64,000 nt of DNA from positions 1,860,001-1,924,000 of the forward strand of contig JAVHNS010000004.1 of NCBI GenBank assembly GCA_036872755.1. Direction: 5' to 3'. The notes beneath the pieces are model-generated. The model saw only the letters and a program-made list of their open reading frames with translations, made no database searches and was not told where the DNA came from. The DNA is from Orbilia blumenaviensis (lineage: Eukaryota > Ascomycota > Orbiliomycetes > Orbiliales > Orbiliaceae). Both the position numbers and the translations under genes were made by a program. Below are positions 24,101-35,057 of this stretch, in pieces. Within the stretch, counting starts at the first letter, position 1. Every line of letters begins with the position of its first letter.

Positions 24101-24898
24101 ATCGTTCATTATCCCTGCAGCCTCCATCTCAAAGCAAATGGCCCCAGTTTCATGTCCCATTTTTCTTCTTTTCTTCCCGTCTTTGATAACTTGGTTCCCA
24201 GATGCAATTGTTCCGTAGTGGATGTGTGGGTGCGTGGACTGTCGCTCAAGCCGCCTAACCAAGTGAGTAATGTCGCATGCTTCGCAGGAGTCGCTACCGC
24301 TGGAGGCGTGAAGGTATTCAGCGTCGAACAATCTATCGTTATTTTGGCCGGGATACTGAAATGTTTTATCTTTGCCCTCCATTGCTCGGGCCGCTTCAAA
24401 AATCTCTTTGCTCAACTGCACCGAATCCATAGCCTTCATAAATGAAACTGCACTCAATAGAACCGGTGGAGGTGCGTTCAGCAACCCCGTCATTTCAAAT
24501 TCGCCATTCTCTTTTGCCTTTCCGAAATCATACTGTAAGACGCCACCACATTTATCGGACGGTTGGCTTACAATAATATCTCCTAATCGTATATCGTGCG
24601 TCGAGCTGGGTACTCCACCACCTACTCCGACCATCAAGAAGAACTTTATATTCTTGAAAGTAGAGCGCATCTGGGCTGCCACTATCCCAGCTTTTGAAGT
24701 CCCGTAGCTCGGGAGGCATGTAATCGCTACATTATGCCTTCCGATTTTTCCGACTATATATGAATTCGTGTCGTTTACTGCAATTTCAAGTGGAGGCGGA
24801 TGAGTTTCGTCGAGGATTGCGTGGGCAGCCCTGGCTTCGACTGAAATTGCACATATCCACCCAACCAAGTAATCACTAGATTTTAAAGCATTTGCCAT
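21142..24898 (-). CDS. Fungal NLR-like receptor: PNP_UDP - NB-ARC - TPR
   Basis: An intact STAND receptor of 1,133 residues from five exons: 24898-23968, 23872-23843, 23716-23036, 22966-22622 and 22556-21142. Residues 1-310 are a nucleoside-phosphorylase-like domain with GVGGGVPS (91-98), EMEAAG (257-262) and RGICDYCD (273-280), so the usual base- and ribose-binding and acidic catalytic positions are kept. The NB-ARC ATPase has a P-loop GTGGMGKT (370-377), Walker B LLIFDN (480-485), sensor GTILITSR (504-511) and a GFMPLA motif (about 560-565). The C-terminal 450 residues are kinesin-light-chain-type TPRs of about 42 residues. In this family ligand sensing by the repeats triggers oligomerisation and activates the N-terminal domain. 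The role here (non-self recognition, defence or cell death) is inference. All exon joins are frame-consistent, so I see no sign of decay. Confidence 0.93.
22951..22975 (-). repeat. Tandem 12-bp duplication spanning an NLR splice acceptor
   Basis: On the coding strand CTCTATTAGCCG occurs twice in a row, so the exon 4 acceptor (TTAG|CC) exists in two copies 12 nt apart (exon start at 22966 or 22954). Both keep the frame and differ by four residues (ALLA) just before the AQVVKLLG helix of the NB-ARC/ARC region. Confidence 0.85.
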
Positions 24899-26253
24899 GG
24901 CCAGGCTAAATATTTCGGTATCTGTAGCTTATACGGTTTAAAATAAGGGGAAATGGTAGGAAATGTTCTTTTAAGAAGGTGAAGTATGCACCATCGAGGA
25001 TGCGGGGTAGGTGAAATGCTGACTTTGCTTTGGACAAACTTAAGATCTCAAGTCCTAGACGGCTAGCGCCCTTGATCGATTCCTTCGCAATACGATCATG
25101 TACTGCTGTACTGTCCAGGAATAGGAATGCCGAGAAATACACATGCAAAGGCGCGAAATATATCACTAATAGAGTTGGTTGTAACACTATTGGCAACTGA
25201 ATCGAATGCTCATGAATGGCATGCCGACAAGGCTATGCATTTGTAGATGTAGAGTTGCCCTTGGTGGTGGTGCTGCAGCCCCGCGGCACAGCGTCCCTGT
25301 ATGTATGCATACATGCCGATATGCCCACACATTACTCTGTTGTATTTTGAACAGAGAAATTGGGTTGGTAGCTAGATTGAACTGAATCATAAGGAATTCG
25401 CCACACGTGCTAGCCCTGCTTTTGACTAGTATGTAAACGCGACCAAATCGATTCCCCTTTGAATTGTGTACAGTAACTGAAAATTCGAAAGGTATTCTGT
25501 CATTTAAAATATAAAAGTTTCCTCCGACTATAATTTACAGGGCCGCATATTCGTCGAGGCGTTGTTGTAGTCTTAGGGCTTCAGACGTTTCCACGCATGA
25601 CCGCTGTATAGATATGTTTAGGATACTAGCATATCATTATTGGTTTTAGTTGGCTTGGGTAGATGTTGTCCGGATATGATATTTTGAGGCTATGGAAAAT
25701 ATCAGCTACATCAAGTACCTTCTCTACATCTATAGAAGCTTGGTGTGGAAAACTGACCCGCGGTACCAGGCGCTTCTCAAAGCCCACGGCTTAAAGGGGA
25801 ACAGCTGGAACTACTGGATATAAGACGGGCTAAGGGAAATAGTAGTACTGTTTGCCTTAGGGCTGCGTAGTTCGGCAAAAAAGTATGCTACGTGGTTTTG
25901 ACTATATCGTTTAATGTTATCAGGCGAAGGTTGATGGGTGATCCATTCAATCGAATCGAGGCTGTAGATTGTTCGTCGCAGGCAGAGTTATTGGATATCA
26001 ATATGAATTGCAAAGAATGTTTATTATGTCCTGGAATGCCTCATCTTATACGTAATAAGTATGGTGCCCCTGAGCAGGGGCTGGCTACTAGTACTTAAGT
26101 GGTGCTTCCCCAGATTCTGCTGCAAGCCTTTTGAATAGGCCCAGTACAAAACAGAAAGTCTAGACCAACACGCATCTCCAGCAATTATCATTCCTAGACC
26201 TCCCTGAAACTTCAAACATCGCAAATCCGCAAACCTCTCTAATCAATATCGAC
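24899..26253. other. Divergent intergenic region, mostly A/T-rich; one possible relic
   Basis: 1.35 kb upstream of both the NLR (-) and the H15 protein (+). No solid gene is seen. A 70-codon frame interrupted by one TAA lies at 25692-25901 and is listed separately. The rest looks like ordinary promoter or relaxed non-coding DNA. Confidence 0.55.
25692..25901 (+). pseudogene. Possible coding relic with one in-frame stop
   Basis: From ATG 25692 the frame runs 43 codons to TAA at 25821, then 25 more codons to TGA at 25899. The translation has a coding-like look (PRYQALLKAHGLKG, then DGLREIVVLFALGLR). The stop could come from a single C-to-T change (CAA to TAA), as happens under repeat-induced point mutation. 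I do not recognise the family. It may also be chance; confidence is low. Confidence 0.2.
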
Positions 26254-26584
26254 ATGACAGCCACTGAGAAGGAATACCTCGCTCTCATCAAGAAATCGCT
26301 CGAGAAAGAAGGTCGAAGCCGCCAGGGTATCAGTGCCTGGGTTAAAGAGAAGCTCCAAGAGAACGACCAATACCTTGGTCTCATCCACGACAAACGTATC
26401 AAATCCGTCCTCAAGCAAGGCCTGGAGTCCGGCGACCTGGTCCGTCCCAACGGACCCCTTGGCCGCTTCCATTTGAGCACCGGTGAGCGCTCCATTGTTG
26501 TTGCTGTTGTTGTCTGTTTGTCTTTTTTTGCTGTGCACACAACGCGTTTGACAAACAGACAACACCGTTATGGGCCAAGGCTGA
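26254..26584 (+). CDS. Small stand-alone H15 (linker-histone winged-helix) protein
   Basis: The first about 77 residues match the globular winged-helix fold of linker histone H1/H5: a helix with EYLALIKKSLEKEG, then SRQGISAWVKEKL, KRIKSVLKQGLESGDLV and the wing strand GPLGRFHLS. A GTGAGC donor at 26483, right after the domain, joins to an acceptor ending at 26558. Splicing gives an 84-residue protein ending at TGA 26582-26584. Without splicing a frame runs on to 26604 (116 residues) with a hydrophobic, unrelated tail. In either form the lysine-rich tails of true H1 are absent. The ATG lies about 520 bp before the eL43 start, on the same strand. It may be a minimal H1-like DNA-binding protein; function is not established. 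Confidence 0.65.
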
Positions 26585-26775
26585 GAGGGCCAAACCTCAC
26601 GTGATAAGACTGCTTTTTTCATTGTGCGGTGGGCTAACCTAAGCGAAATTCCTTGTGTTTCTCAACCTTCCCTACTATCCAGATCCCTCGATATCATCAA
26701 AGTAGACGCCGACTTCAACTTCCATCCCGACACATACCGAATATCTAAACCCGTCTCCAACACACATCATCCAAA

Positions 26776-27409
26776 ATGACCAAGAGAACTAAGAGTATGT
26801 CGGCAATTCTTTTCGAAAGATGGACTATTTGACGATAGCTCGAATTTGGGGGAGCGACTGCTAACGACGGTTTTTTCTTCAACAGAGGTCGGCGCTACCG
26901 GTAAATACGGTGTTAGGTACGGAACCATTGCCTCTCGTGATTGCTTTACAAGACGACAGTTTCGGGTGGATCAAGGATGGTGGATTAAACGAAATTTCCG
27001 ACCGAATCACGAAAATGAAAATGGGATAATACTCGGGGACAAAATGCTGATGGAGGATTTTGCAACTTAATAGATATGGTGCCTCGCTGCGTAAGCAGGT
27101 CAAGAAGATGGAAATCAGCCAGCACTCAAAATACACATGCGCTTTCTGCGGCAAGACCACCGTTAAGAGGACTGCTGTCGGTATCTGGGACTGCAAGGGC
27201 TGCGGAAAGAAACTCGCTGGCGGTGCTTACCTGCTATCGTACGTACTTAAATCCAACCCCTTTCGACTACGACACCCTAAAAAGATTTTACAACGAGGAC
27301 TGGTGATTATTTTGAAAAACGAACCTCTAATTCGTATTATAATAGGACACCTGCCGCTGCTACTTCCCGTTCGACAATCCGTCGTCTAAGAGAAATTGCC
27401 GAAGTTTAA
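26776..27409 (+). CDS. RPL43: 60S ribosomal protein eL43 (L37a/L43)
   Basis: A zinc-ribbon protein of the large ribosomal subunit. Exons are 26776-26794, 26886-26916, 27074-27238 and 27346-27409 (92 residues, the family length). Spliced exons give [19 protein letters not shown] then [18 protein letters not shown]. The C4 zinc ribbon is CAFC...CKGC, followed by GGAYLL and the [13 protein letters not shown] ending. The first exon is only 19 nt, a common arrangement in fungal ribosomal protein genes. The upstream leader (about 26640-26775) is C/T-rich, as is usual for ribosomal protein promoters. Identity is certain. Confidence 0.97.
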
Positions 27410-28683
27410 GCGTTTCATTTTCTCTTTCGTTTCTTTGATTACAACCTCTTTCCTATACCCACCTCGACCTCAAAAAGCCGCAGATAGACTTATTATCCAT
27501 ATCTTGTTGCTCCAATGAAGACACACCCTCAATCCTCTATAATCCATATCCACGACTCCCACTACTCCTTAACGAAGAATTCGGTATATGAGGTTTTCAC
27601 TTTGTTTAATGGGCATGGCTTTGTTACAATCGGTTTACTGTCTCGCCGAATTTTCCTATATTTTCTTGTACATCTTCGTCCCTTTTTTCTTTCTTGAATC
27701 ATATGGACATGGGGACAGCTTAATTGCGAATCCATGAATTTTCCAAGCCAGAAATGGAAACAACTAGCAGTAGATTGTAGGAACTCGTAGGGTTTGTCAA
27801 AAATTTTCTCTAACTTTTTTTTTTTTTTTTTTTTTTTTTCACGTCGACAAATTCAAGGTGGGTCCGTTGCATGTTGTAGACTCTTTCGTCAGGATCCAGA
27901 TGTGAATCGTCCCATGTTAGTGGTGTAGCGGATAGTGGTGGTGGTAGTGGTGGCTTCAGCTGGAAAACGTGCCTGTTACCCGAATCTTCATTTGGAAGCA
28001 TTGCTCCCACGCCCACACCATCGGTAAGATAGTAATTTGTACCGCATGAACTAAATCTCGTTATTGTCAGCTAGACAGTCTCAGCAAATGCGTGTTTATG
28101 TGGTAAGAGGTACCTTATCTCAGCAATCTGCAGCCTGGATATGTTTGACAGTCCAGAGCCCAAGATGGCGAAAAGCTGTCAGATGAGCAAATTGGCGTCT
28201 TCGCTGCGACACCCACTTCTTGGGGGGAACGGAGTCCAACACCCTGTCGCTGTCCTGTCGCTTGGGCTCTCCGTCCACCAAGTATAAATACCCCGGGTTC
28301 CCAACCTGTCTTCCTCCAACCTCATCCTCAACTCCCAAGTCAGAATCAACAGATTCAAAACGTTTAAACCCCACTATCAATTACAATAATCCTAATCTAT
28401 ACGCGGAGACTCTGCCGGAGTTCCGTTTCTGTTATCTCTTTTTTCTTCTACCTCGAAATCTCTCGTTGTTCTGCGCTTAGGCCCTTCCGTCACAAACCCC
28501 CCGCAACTCATCCCGTACCTGACAGAAACGTTAGTGCCACGCCATCCCAAGAGGCAAAATACATACAATAAACGAAATCTCCTGGAGCCTCCTAAAGGAA
28601 ACCCGAAAAATACTCCCTCCCAAAATTGAACGGGACATACGAACAAAAACTCATGTCCCAAGCGACGACGCCTATACTCTATC
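27410..28683. other. Intergenic region with poly(T) tract and weak minus-strand frames
   Basis: 1.27 kb between eL43 and the RING-PHD gene. It has a T run of 25 nt at 27815-27839 and a TATAAATA box at 28283-28290, about 390 bp before the next ATG. On the minus strand a Pro-rich open frame (about 28055-27840) can be joined by consensus splice sites to an upstream segment near 28168-28119. This is discussed in the findings and is not supported as a gene. Confidence 0.5.
27815..27839. repeat. Poly(T) homopolymer tract (25 nt)
   Basis: An uninterrupted run of T on the plus strand (A on the minus), directly at the 3' end of a minus-strand open frame. Confidence 0.9.
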
Positions 28684-30498
28684 ATGGACCCTTGTATCGT
28701 TTGTCTTGCGGAATTGCCGGACAAGAATCTCCCCCGGACAGGCGCCGATGGCCTCCCAATTTCGTACAACCTCGACGACCTAGCTGAGTTTCTCTTGGCA
28801 CGCCTCCCTTGTTCACATTTCATGCACAACAGTTGCCTGAAGCCCTGGGTTGAACGCGCAAATAGCTGTCCGATATGTCGGAAGGCATTTAATGTTGTCG
28901 AACTAGTCACGAGCCCGAATGGTATGTTATCATTTTTTTTTTTTTTTTTCCTACTCCAGTCTGACCAATTCTAATTACTATTAACAATAGGGGAACCGTT
29001 ATCAAGCTACACCGTGGACGATAAAACACAAATTTCAGAAAGCAATGATCATAACCTACTGCCATCCGGAACAAGTGAAAATGATCGAGGAAGAGTAGGA
29101 GGTTTCTCTCACGAGTGCTTCATCTGTAATGAGTCAGGGTATTCAGATCTCCTGCTTTTTTGCGATGACTGCCGTAGTCCATATCATACTTACTGTCTTG
29201 GCATCGAGGCAGCTCCCCGGGGGTTATGGTACTGTCCGCCCTGTGTGATTGAACGTCCGTCACTCGGATCGCGAAATAATGATTCCCGCCCGGCCCGAGG
29301 AAGTCGTACGCGTCCGACCTATGATCCCTGGGAAAGGGTTTGGCTCACCGTTGGTGGCCGATACGAGGCGCTCGAGGTCGAGTACAGCACCAATAATGAA
29401 GACGACGTTCAACCTGAGTCCATCGAACGCGGTGTAAGCGCATGGAACAGACGAATCGACGTTGCGAGGCGGCTGGGAGCTGCAGAGGTTTTGAATGAGG
29501 CTGTTCCACGTATTTTGGAACGCCTGCCACTAGTCCACAAGGAACCAGAGATGTCTCCAGAGGAAGAAGAAGCCTGGGCTATGTTTGAGGAAGCAGAGGA
29601 TGCACTACTCCACCCAGAAGAGCCTGAAGAAAGTGAAGGACATCAAGAGCCAATGGACGAAACGCAAGACCAAGCCGCTGAAAACAATTCTGCGGCATCA
29701 CGGAAGAGACGGCTTAGCAAGTTGTTAACGTCATCTCCTCAGGCCGAAAGAAAAACCCGAGACGACGGAACTTTTGTAGATATAGAGTCCCAGGATGTTC
29801 CACCCGAATCTCCGTCCCAGCCGGTTCAAGAGCGGAAACTCAAACGGCCAAGAACCCGGCGACTTGTCCCACAATCCTTGGCTAATATCGACTCACCCCC
29901 AGTCGAAACAATTCAGCCCCAACTGCAAAGCGTAGAGACCGGGTCAAATTCACCCACCGCCACGAGAGACCCTGCGCCATCTTCACCAACTTTACTTGAC
30001 ACTCTCTTGGCCGATATTGACAAGCCTCAGCCCTCCACCATGGCGGGACTGAAGTTCCCACGTCCAATTTCGAGCAACCGGCCCACCTTTTTACCCCCAT
30101 CCTCTCCGTTGACGCCACCGATGGAAGGACCAGATTCATCTCCATCTTCGCCAGTTCACGAATACCCACTGCCCCAGGAGGTGACTCTTCCTCACAGCCC
30201 GCCCGCTGAACCTTCATCGCCTCCTCCACGCCAAGACTCAGCATCACCTTCTGGCATATCCTTCTCCAACAAGAAGGAAATCGAAAAGCTGGTTCGATTG
30301 GCATTGGCACCTCATTACCAAGCAGGTGACATGTCGGGCGACCAATTCGCTGAAATAAACAAAGCCGTCTCAAGAAACCTGTATAATAAGATCACTGGTG
30401 ATGGGAGAATCCGCGAATGGGAAAAGACGAGGTGGATGGGTTATGCGAAAAAGGAAGTTGAGAAACATGTTGAGATTTTGAAAGGCTCAAAAGCCTAA
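28684..30498 (+). CDS. RING-PHD finger protein, PHRF1-like
   Basis: Exons 28684-28921 and 28991-30498 give 581 residues. A RING-type finger opens the protein (CIVC near residue 4, [13 protein letters not shown]), so E3 ubiquitin ligase activity is expected. A PHD finger follows directly ([24 protein letters not shown]). The middle is disordered with acidic and Ser/Pro-rich stretches. The C-terminal 70 residues ([21 protein letters not shown] and on) resemble the conserved C-terminal helical segment of animal PHRF1, which works with RNA polymerase II. The intron splits a Gly codon and restores SPNGEPLSSY. The combined RING, PHD and C-terminal block makes PHRF1 the best match; the fungal role is not known to me. 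Confidence 0.85.
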
Positions 30499-31618
30499 AA
30501 GTTCATAACGTATTTAATGTTTCGAGGGAACTTTGGGGATATCTCTTTTTGTTCTTTGAAACGTCTTCCTAGGCTATGATGATAGCATCGGGTTTTTTTC
30601 TTCTTAGGATCATGTATTTTAGCGCCTGGATTCTATTGTTGAAGGCGATTAACTAGCTACTTAGTTTAGTCTGGCAGGTTTTTACTGGCGTTTGGATTAG
30701 GATTCATGAGTTTTTTCCTTCTTCGGTTCTGGCGGGTATTCTTTGTTTCTTACTCTTCTGCACTTTCACACATGATACCCAAAAATTTTTCTTCTTCTCT
30801 TCTCTTACACCGAACTCTCAGCGTCCTTCATTTTGCGACGATATAACAACAGCCTGGAACAAAGCTGTGCATGTGCATAGAATATCTTTAGATTTAACTA
30901 CGAACACGAGATCAAGCCACCTACAAACAAGGGTTGGTCTTACGAATACATAACATGATGCCTCGTATTGCTTTAGCCGAATCTAGACCATACCTATTCC
31001 TTATAATAGGTGCGAAATACTCAAGTGCCCAGCGATGAGTCTTGTGCCGTCTATGTGATAACAATGACATGGGAATTCCGGAAATCAAAAGGATGCCTGC
31101 AAGTAAAAAAAAAAGTAAACAAGAAAGAGCCAAAACCAACTTGAAGTCAAAGAGCTATCCCAACATTGAAAAGAGACCCTCGATCCATGATCACAAACAC
31201 TGTTTATGCACCCGAAACTCCCCGCACAGGTATACCCGCAAATGCTCAGTACTTTACAAAGCATGAAAGAAAAGTGATAAGGAAGGGGATAAGGAAGGAG
31301 ATGTTAACAAGCAAAAGATCCCACGTGCCGGCTTCGACTGAGGAGCTGGCGGAAAAAAGGCAGAAAAAAAAAAAGGAAGATATGAAAAGTCATAGAGATG
31401 ATTTCGACTTTATGGATCCGGGCACAACCCAAAATCAGATATGGTGAATATACTTTAGTGGTTTGTTAAAACAAATGGTCGCTCCGCTCTGTAAGCCGTT
31501 CGAAAATATCCTTTACTCTCCAAAAATTGATATTCTTTAGTCTTCTGGATTCGGCTCTGTTGAGATGATCGCTTGCCGGGTCGAAAATCCCGACATACTC
31601 AGGACTGCTAGAAGCAAG
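30499..31618. other. Convergent intergenic region, no supported gene
   Basis: 1.1 kb between the RING-PHD gene (+) and Sin1 (-), T-rich in its first half. A 93-codon frame at 31166-31447 (+) ends in K-rich low complexity and has no recognised homologue. A short minus-strand frame with a hydrophobic stretch (30921-31139) is also unsupported. Confidence 0.5.
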
Positions 31619-34376
31619 CTAGGCCTCTTTATCCATTTTAAACGCCGCGATCTGTTTCTTAAGAGCCTCAACAATATCCGCAGCCTGCGATGCGCTCATG
31701 GCTTCAAAAGCATACCTAAAGGAACTGTGTGTTAGGGTTAAAAGTCTTGATAGAGGAGGTTCTAGCGGATACAGTGCACTTGCCGCTTCCATTCTCTTGA
31801 CTTCATGGCGATGATCTTGAAATTCAAGGGCGCTTTGCGTGATTGCTTGCACCCAATGATCGAACTGATATGAATGCTTGTCTTGAGGGGACGTTAGTAT
31901 TAATCCAAAATGTGTTAGAGATAAAATATCTTACTGTTTTGGGTGAATCGAAAAGTGTTTTATTTTGATCTGATGGCATGATGTGAACATATTCCCCGTC
32001 AATAGCCAATACACGCTCGTGACGACTGTATATTATATTAGTAAAGATCAAGCTATAATATATATATCCCGAGGACCCCTACCTGATAAATGACATGGGC
32101 ATCTTTCTCCAAACAGTGAACTTTTGGTATCCGGCTGATGAAAGAACATCATGGGCGGTAATACTTTGTGACAGTAGTGTGTGTCGTTTCGCGGCATTCT
32201 TTCCAAAGAGGGAGCCAGCTAAATCTTTTCTTGTTAAAATCAAAATACCCTTTCCAGGAATCGAAGCTGATGACTTACTTTGCTGGTTGACCATTCCAGG
32301 CGAGCCGTTCTTATCAAGGATGGGGTCAAAGGGCCCTCTGATAACAAGTTCGAGCTCTCCTCTCCCCTCTAGGTCCTTAACCGTCCGGTCTAAGGGGACA
32401 ATGATCGTGGTACCGGCGAGCTTCAAAATGTGTCTTGTGGCGTCCAAATTCTTCTTCTTGCAGATGATATCCAAGACTTCTCCGATGTATGTATCACTAG
32501 TAATCCTAATGACAACACTCTGATCGTGAACGTCCGGAGTATTGCAGAAGATCTTGAGGTGAGATGAAGCGCCTTGCCTAGTTCCTGATTGGTTGATAAT
32601 GAGCGGTGCATCCGCTGGCTTTGTTGGGGTTTGCACGGCTTTGGCTGGAACTGGTTGAGGGCTACTATTCGGTCCAGAGGGTGGACCGGCACCCCCTGGT
32701 GTACCTGGTTTTGTGGGTTCAACCTTGGTTTCGACCTTGGGTGATGGGAAGAGTCGTTCGTTTTCCTCAACTATAATATTCATAAGTGATTTGTACTAGG
32801 CTTGGGAGTAGGACTGGGTACTCACATTGGGCCTGTGATGCTTCCACAAGGACCAGATCCTCAAGCTGGTATGCAGATATCGCGCGAGTTCTCTCCAGGG
32901 CTGGTTGAATGTCAGTATAAAAATTAGAGTCTGGGAGCCATATAGACTTACGGGGAAAGTCTTCGTCGGGTTCACCGGGTTCATCCATTATGTGTAAGCT
33001 CCATTTGTTGACGTTGCATTGTTCCTCTGTAAGTGGCGGTCGTCGATCTTCCTCGCGATACCGGTATAGTACATATCCGAGAGTATCGGCGACGACGGTT
33101 TCGACCTTTATCCCATCTTCGATTATCGAACGCTTCACAATGACCTCCACAAACTTAAGCGGCTCTGTACTGAACGGGCAGTAAACCCTCAACCTGAGCG
33201 GTGCAGAAGAATCGGTTGATTGACCGAACCGACGCAAAACAGGTCCAGTAGCTTTCATGTCTCCCTTTCCAGAGAATTTGGTATAATTGTCTAATGGGTG
33301 TTGCATCTCCTGTTGATTTGCTTTAATCAACTGTGTCAACAAGGACACTGGTTGTATCATTGAAATAGGCCTTGGTGGGGGGAGGGGGGGTAGTGCCGCC
33401 GATGCTTTGTTCATCTGCATCCCGTTGAACAAAGGAGGCGGAGTTCCTGTATTGGATACCATCAGCGTTGAGCTGGCCGTTACAGCACCCGCAAAATCGC
33501 TAGAAATGGTAGAAGAATCATCCTCATCATCATCACCTTCGAGATCCTCGTCACTATCGAAGTCGATTTCGTTTTGGTTTCGAAAGGACGTAGCAGGAGA
33601 AGCTCTTAACTGCTGTGCGAGTTGTTTGAAAGCCTGTGTGTCCTCGTCGATCCGATGGGAAAGAAGGTTCACGGCATCATCATCTGCCCCAGTGATTCTT
33701 TTACTACGTTCATATTCCATCATTCCATGGGACCCACTTCGGGTTCGAGAATTGGTAGATTTTCCAGGTGAGGTTATAAGCAACCTTGGATTTGCATGGT
33801 TTGCGTAATGGGTTGGGGAGCTTCCAGCACGTTGTCTGACTGGCATTTTAGGAAACTTAATATGCTGGGTTCTACTGCCGATCTCCTCGTCTAGATCGGA
33901 CTCATCAGATAAATCCGAACTATCGTCGTCGTCTACTTGGCCTATCGGTCGTTGCTGGTCAGATTGTCGGTGGAAATTCCTGAGAGAACCATGGCTCCCG
34001 GCCGCTACACCTTTCCCCATTCCTTTCGCTTCGATGTCGGCTTCTTCATCGAATATCTTCGGGCGCTCCAAAGCAGCTGATCTGGGAAGTGCGGCAAAGT
34101 AATCTGTAGACCCGCCAGCGGGGATAGGAGGGGAATAGGCTCGGCGATTGTAGTTTTCAGTTTCAGAAGGTCGAGGCCAGCCTGCGATCTTGTAGCCGGG
34201 GACATTGAAGACATTCTGGTTTAGGTTGATTAGACGCTCGCCGACACTATCCTTGACGGATGCTAAGAAACGCGTTCGCACTTGGTGAATAGCGTATCTA
34301 GAGAATAACGATCAGACTTATGGCTTCTAGACAAGGGACACAAGGGCACGGACTCTTGATTGTAAAGGAGAGACAT
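31619..34376 (-). CDS. AVO1: TORC2 subunit Sin1/Avo1 (CRIM, Ras-binding, PH domains)
   Basis: Sin1/Avo1 is the TORC2 scaffold that recruits AGC kinases and binds membranes. The protein starts MSLLYNQE (ATG 34376-34374), like other Sin1 proteins, then joins YAIHQVRTRFL. The exact N-terminal intron is unresolved; a 45-nt intron with a weak GTGTCC donor keeps the frame. A disordered Ser/Asp-rich region precedes the CRIM domain (LRLRVYCPFSTEPLKFV and on). A Raf-like Ras-binding domain follows (HLKIFCNTPDVHDQSVVIR) and a C-terminal PH domain (HERVLAIDGEYVHIMPSD, ISSIIGCKQSRKAPLNFKI, YAFEAMSASQAADIVE). The intron 31783-31716 needs a GC donor (GCAAGT) to give KRYAFEA, because the nearby GT donor leads to a stop. 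Symbol is by homology to yeast AVO1. Confidence 0.92.
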
Positions 34377-35057
34377 TGTTGTTGATGAAATGAGGGACTC
34401 GAATCTATCGAGGCCCTACGGAAGGAGGCTGAACGGAATAGTATCATACGTCGCAGACGTTCGATGTTCGTGAAAGGGAGTGGCCGTAGTGACCACTTTT
34501 CGTGTTCTCGCAGGAGGGTTACCAGGGATGGCGAGCTGTCGGAGGTTGGGCAATTGGTAGAAACTGGGGAATCCTCCGAGCTATGGGAGGCATGGTCTTA
34601 TTGGAGCTTTGATGAGCTTTATTCCGGATGCGAAATCGCAGTGGGAAGTGAATTCCTGGTGGAGAATCGAGTGTCAAGATCGGACGCAGGCATCGACTTT
34701 CAGTTTGGGGAAGGAGATGAGGCGGCCGGCCTTTAGCTACCGGTACTTAGCTAGCATCGACGGTCTGCCGACATCTGGGGATTGTCACCCGGAGGCACCG
34801 TTTAAGGTTATCGATAGACGCCGCGCCCCGGAGCACAACACATATCGAACACCGGGGAGCGGGCATGTTTTCGATGTCTTGGCATCCAGTCGCATCTCCA
34901 AAAACTTTTTTCTTAGCCTACTTGAGGTCTTCACGCAGACTTTCCTTTACACTCAACCCACTTCGACACTAATTTTGTCACAACATGACAAAATTCTTTT
35001 AACAGGCGTTGGAATTAAACGGAATAGTAGTCGGGACTATCGTTTACCTATCCGACA
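34377..35057. promoter_or_regulatory. Divergent promoter region between Sin1 and midasin
   Basis: 680 bp between two divergent start codons. Open frames here have no coding character I can support. It must contain both promoters and 5' leaders; no specific site stands out. Confidence 0.6.

Noticed and set aside
20421..26253. Transposon flanking the NLR
   Set aside because: No transposase or reverse-transcriptase motif, no long terminal or inverted repeats and no target-site duplication could be seen by eye.
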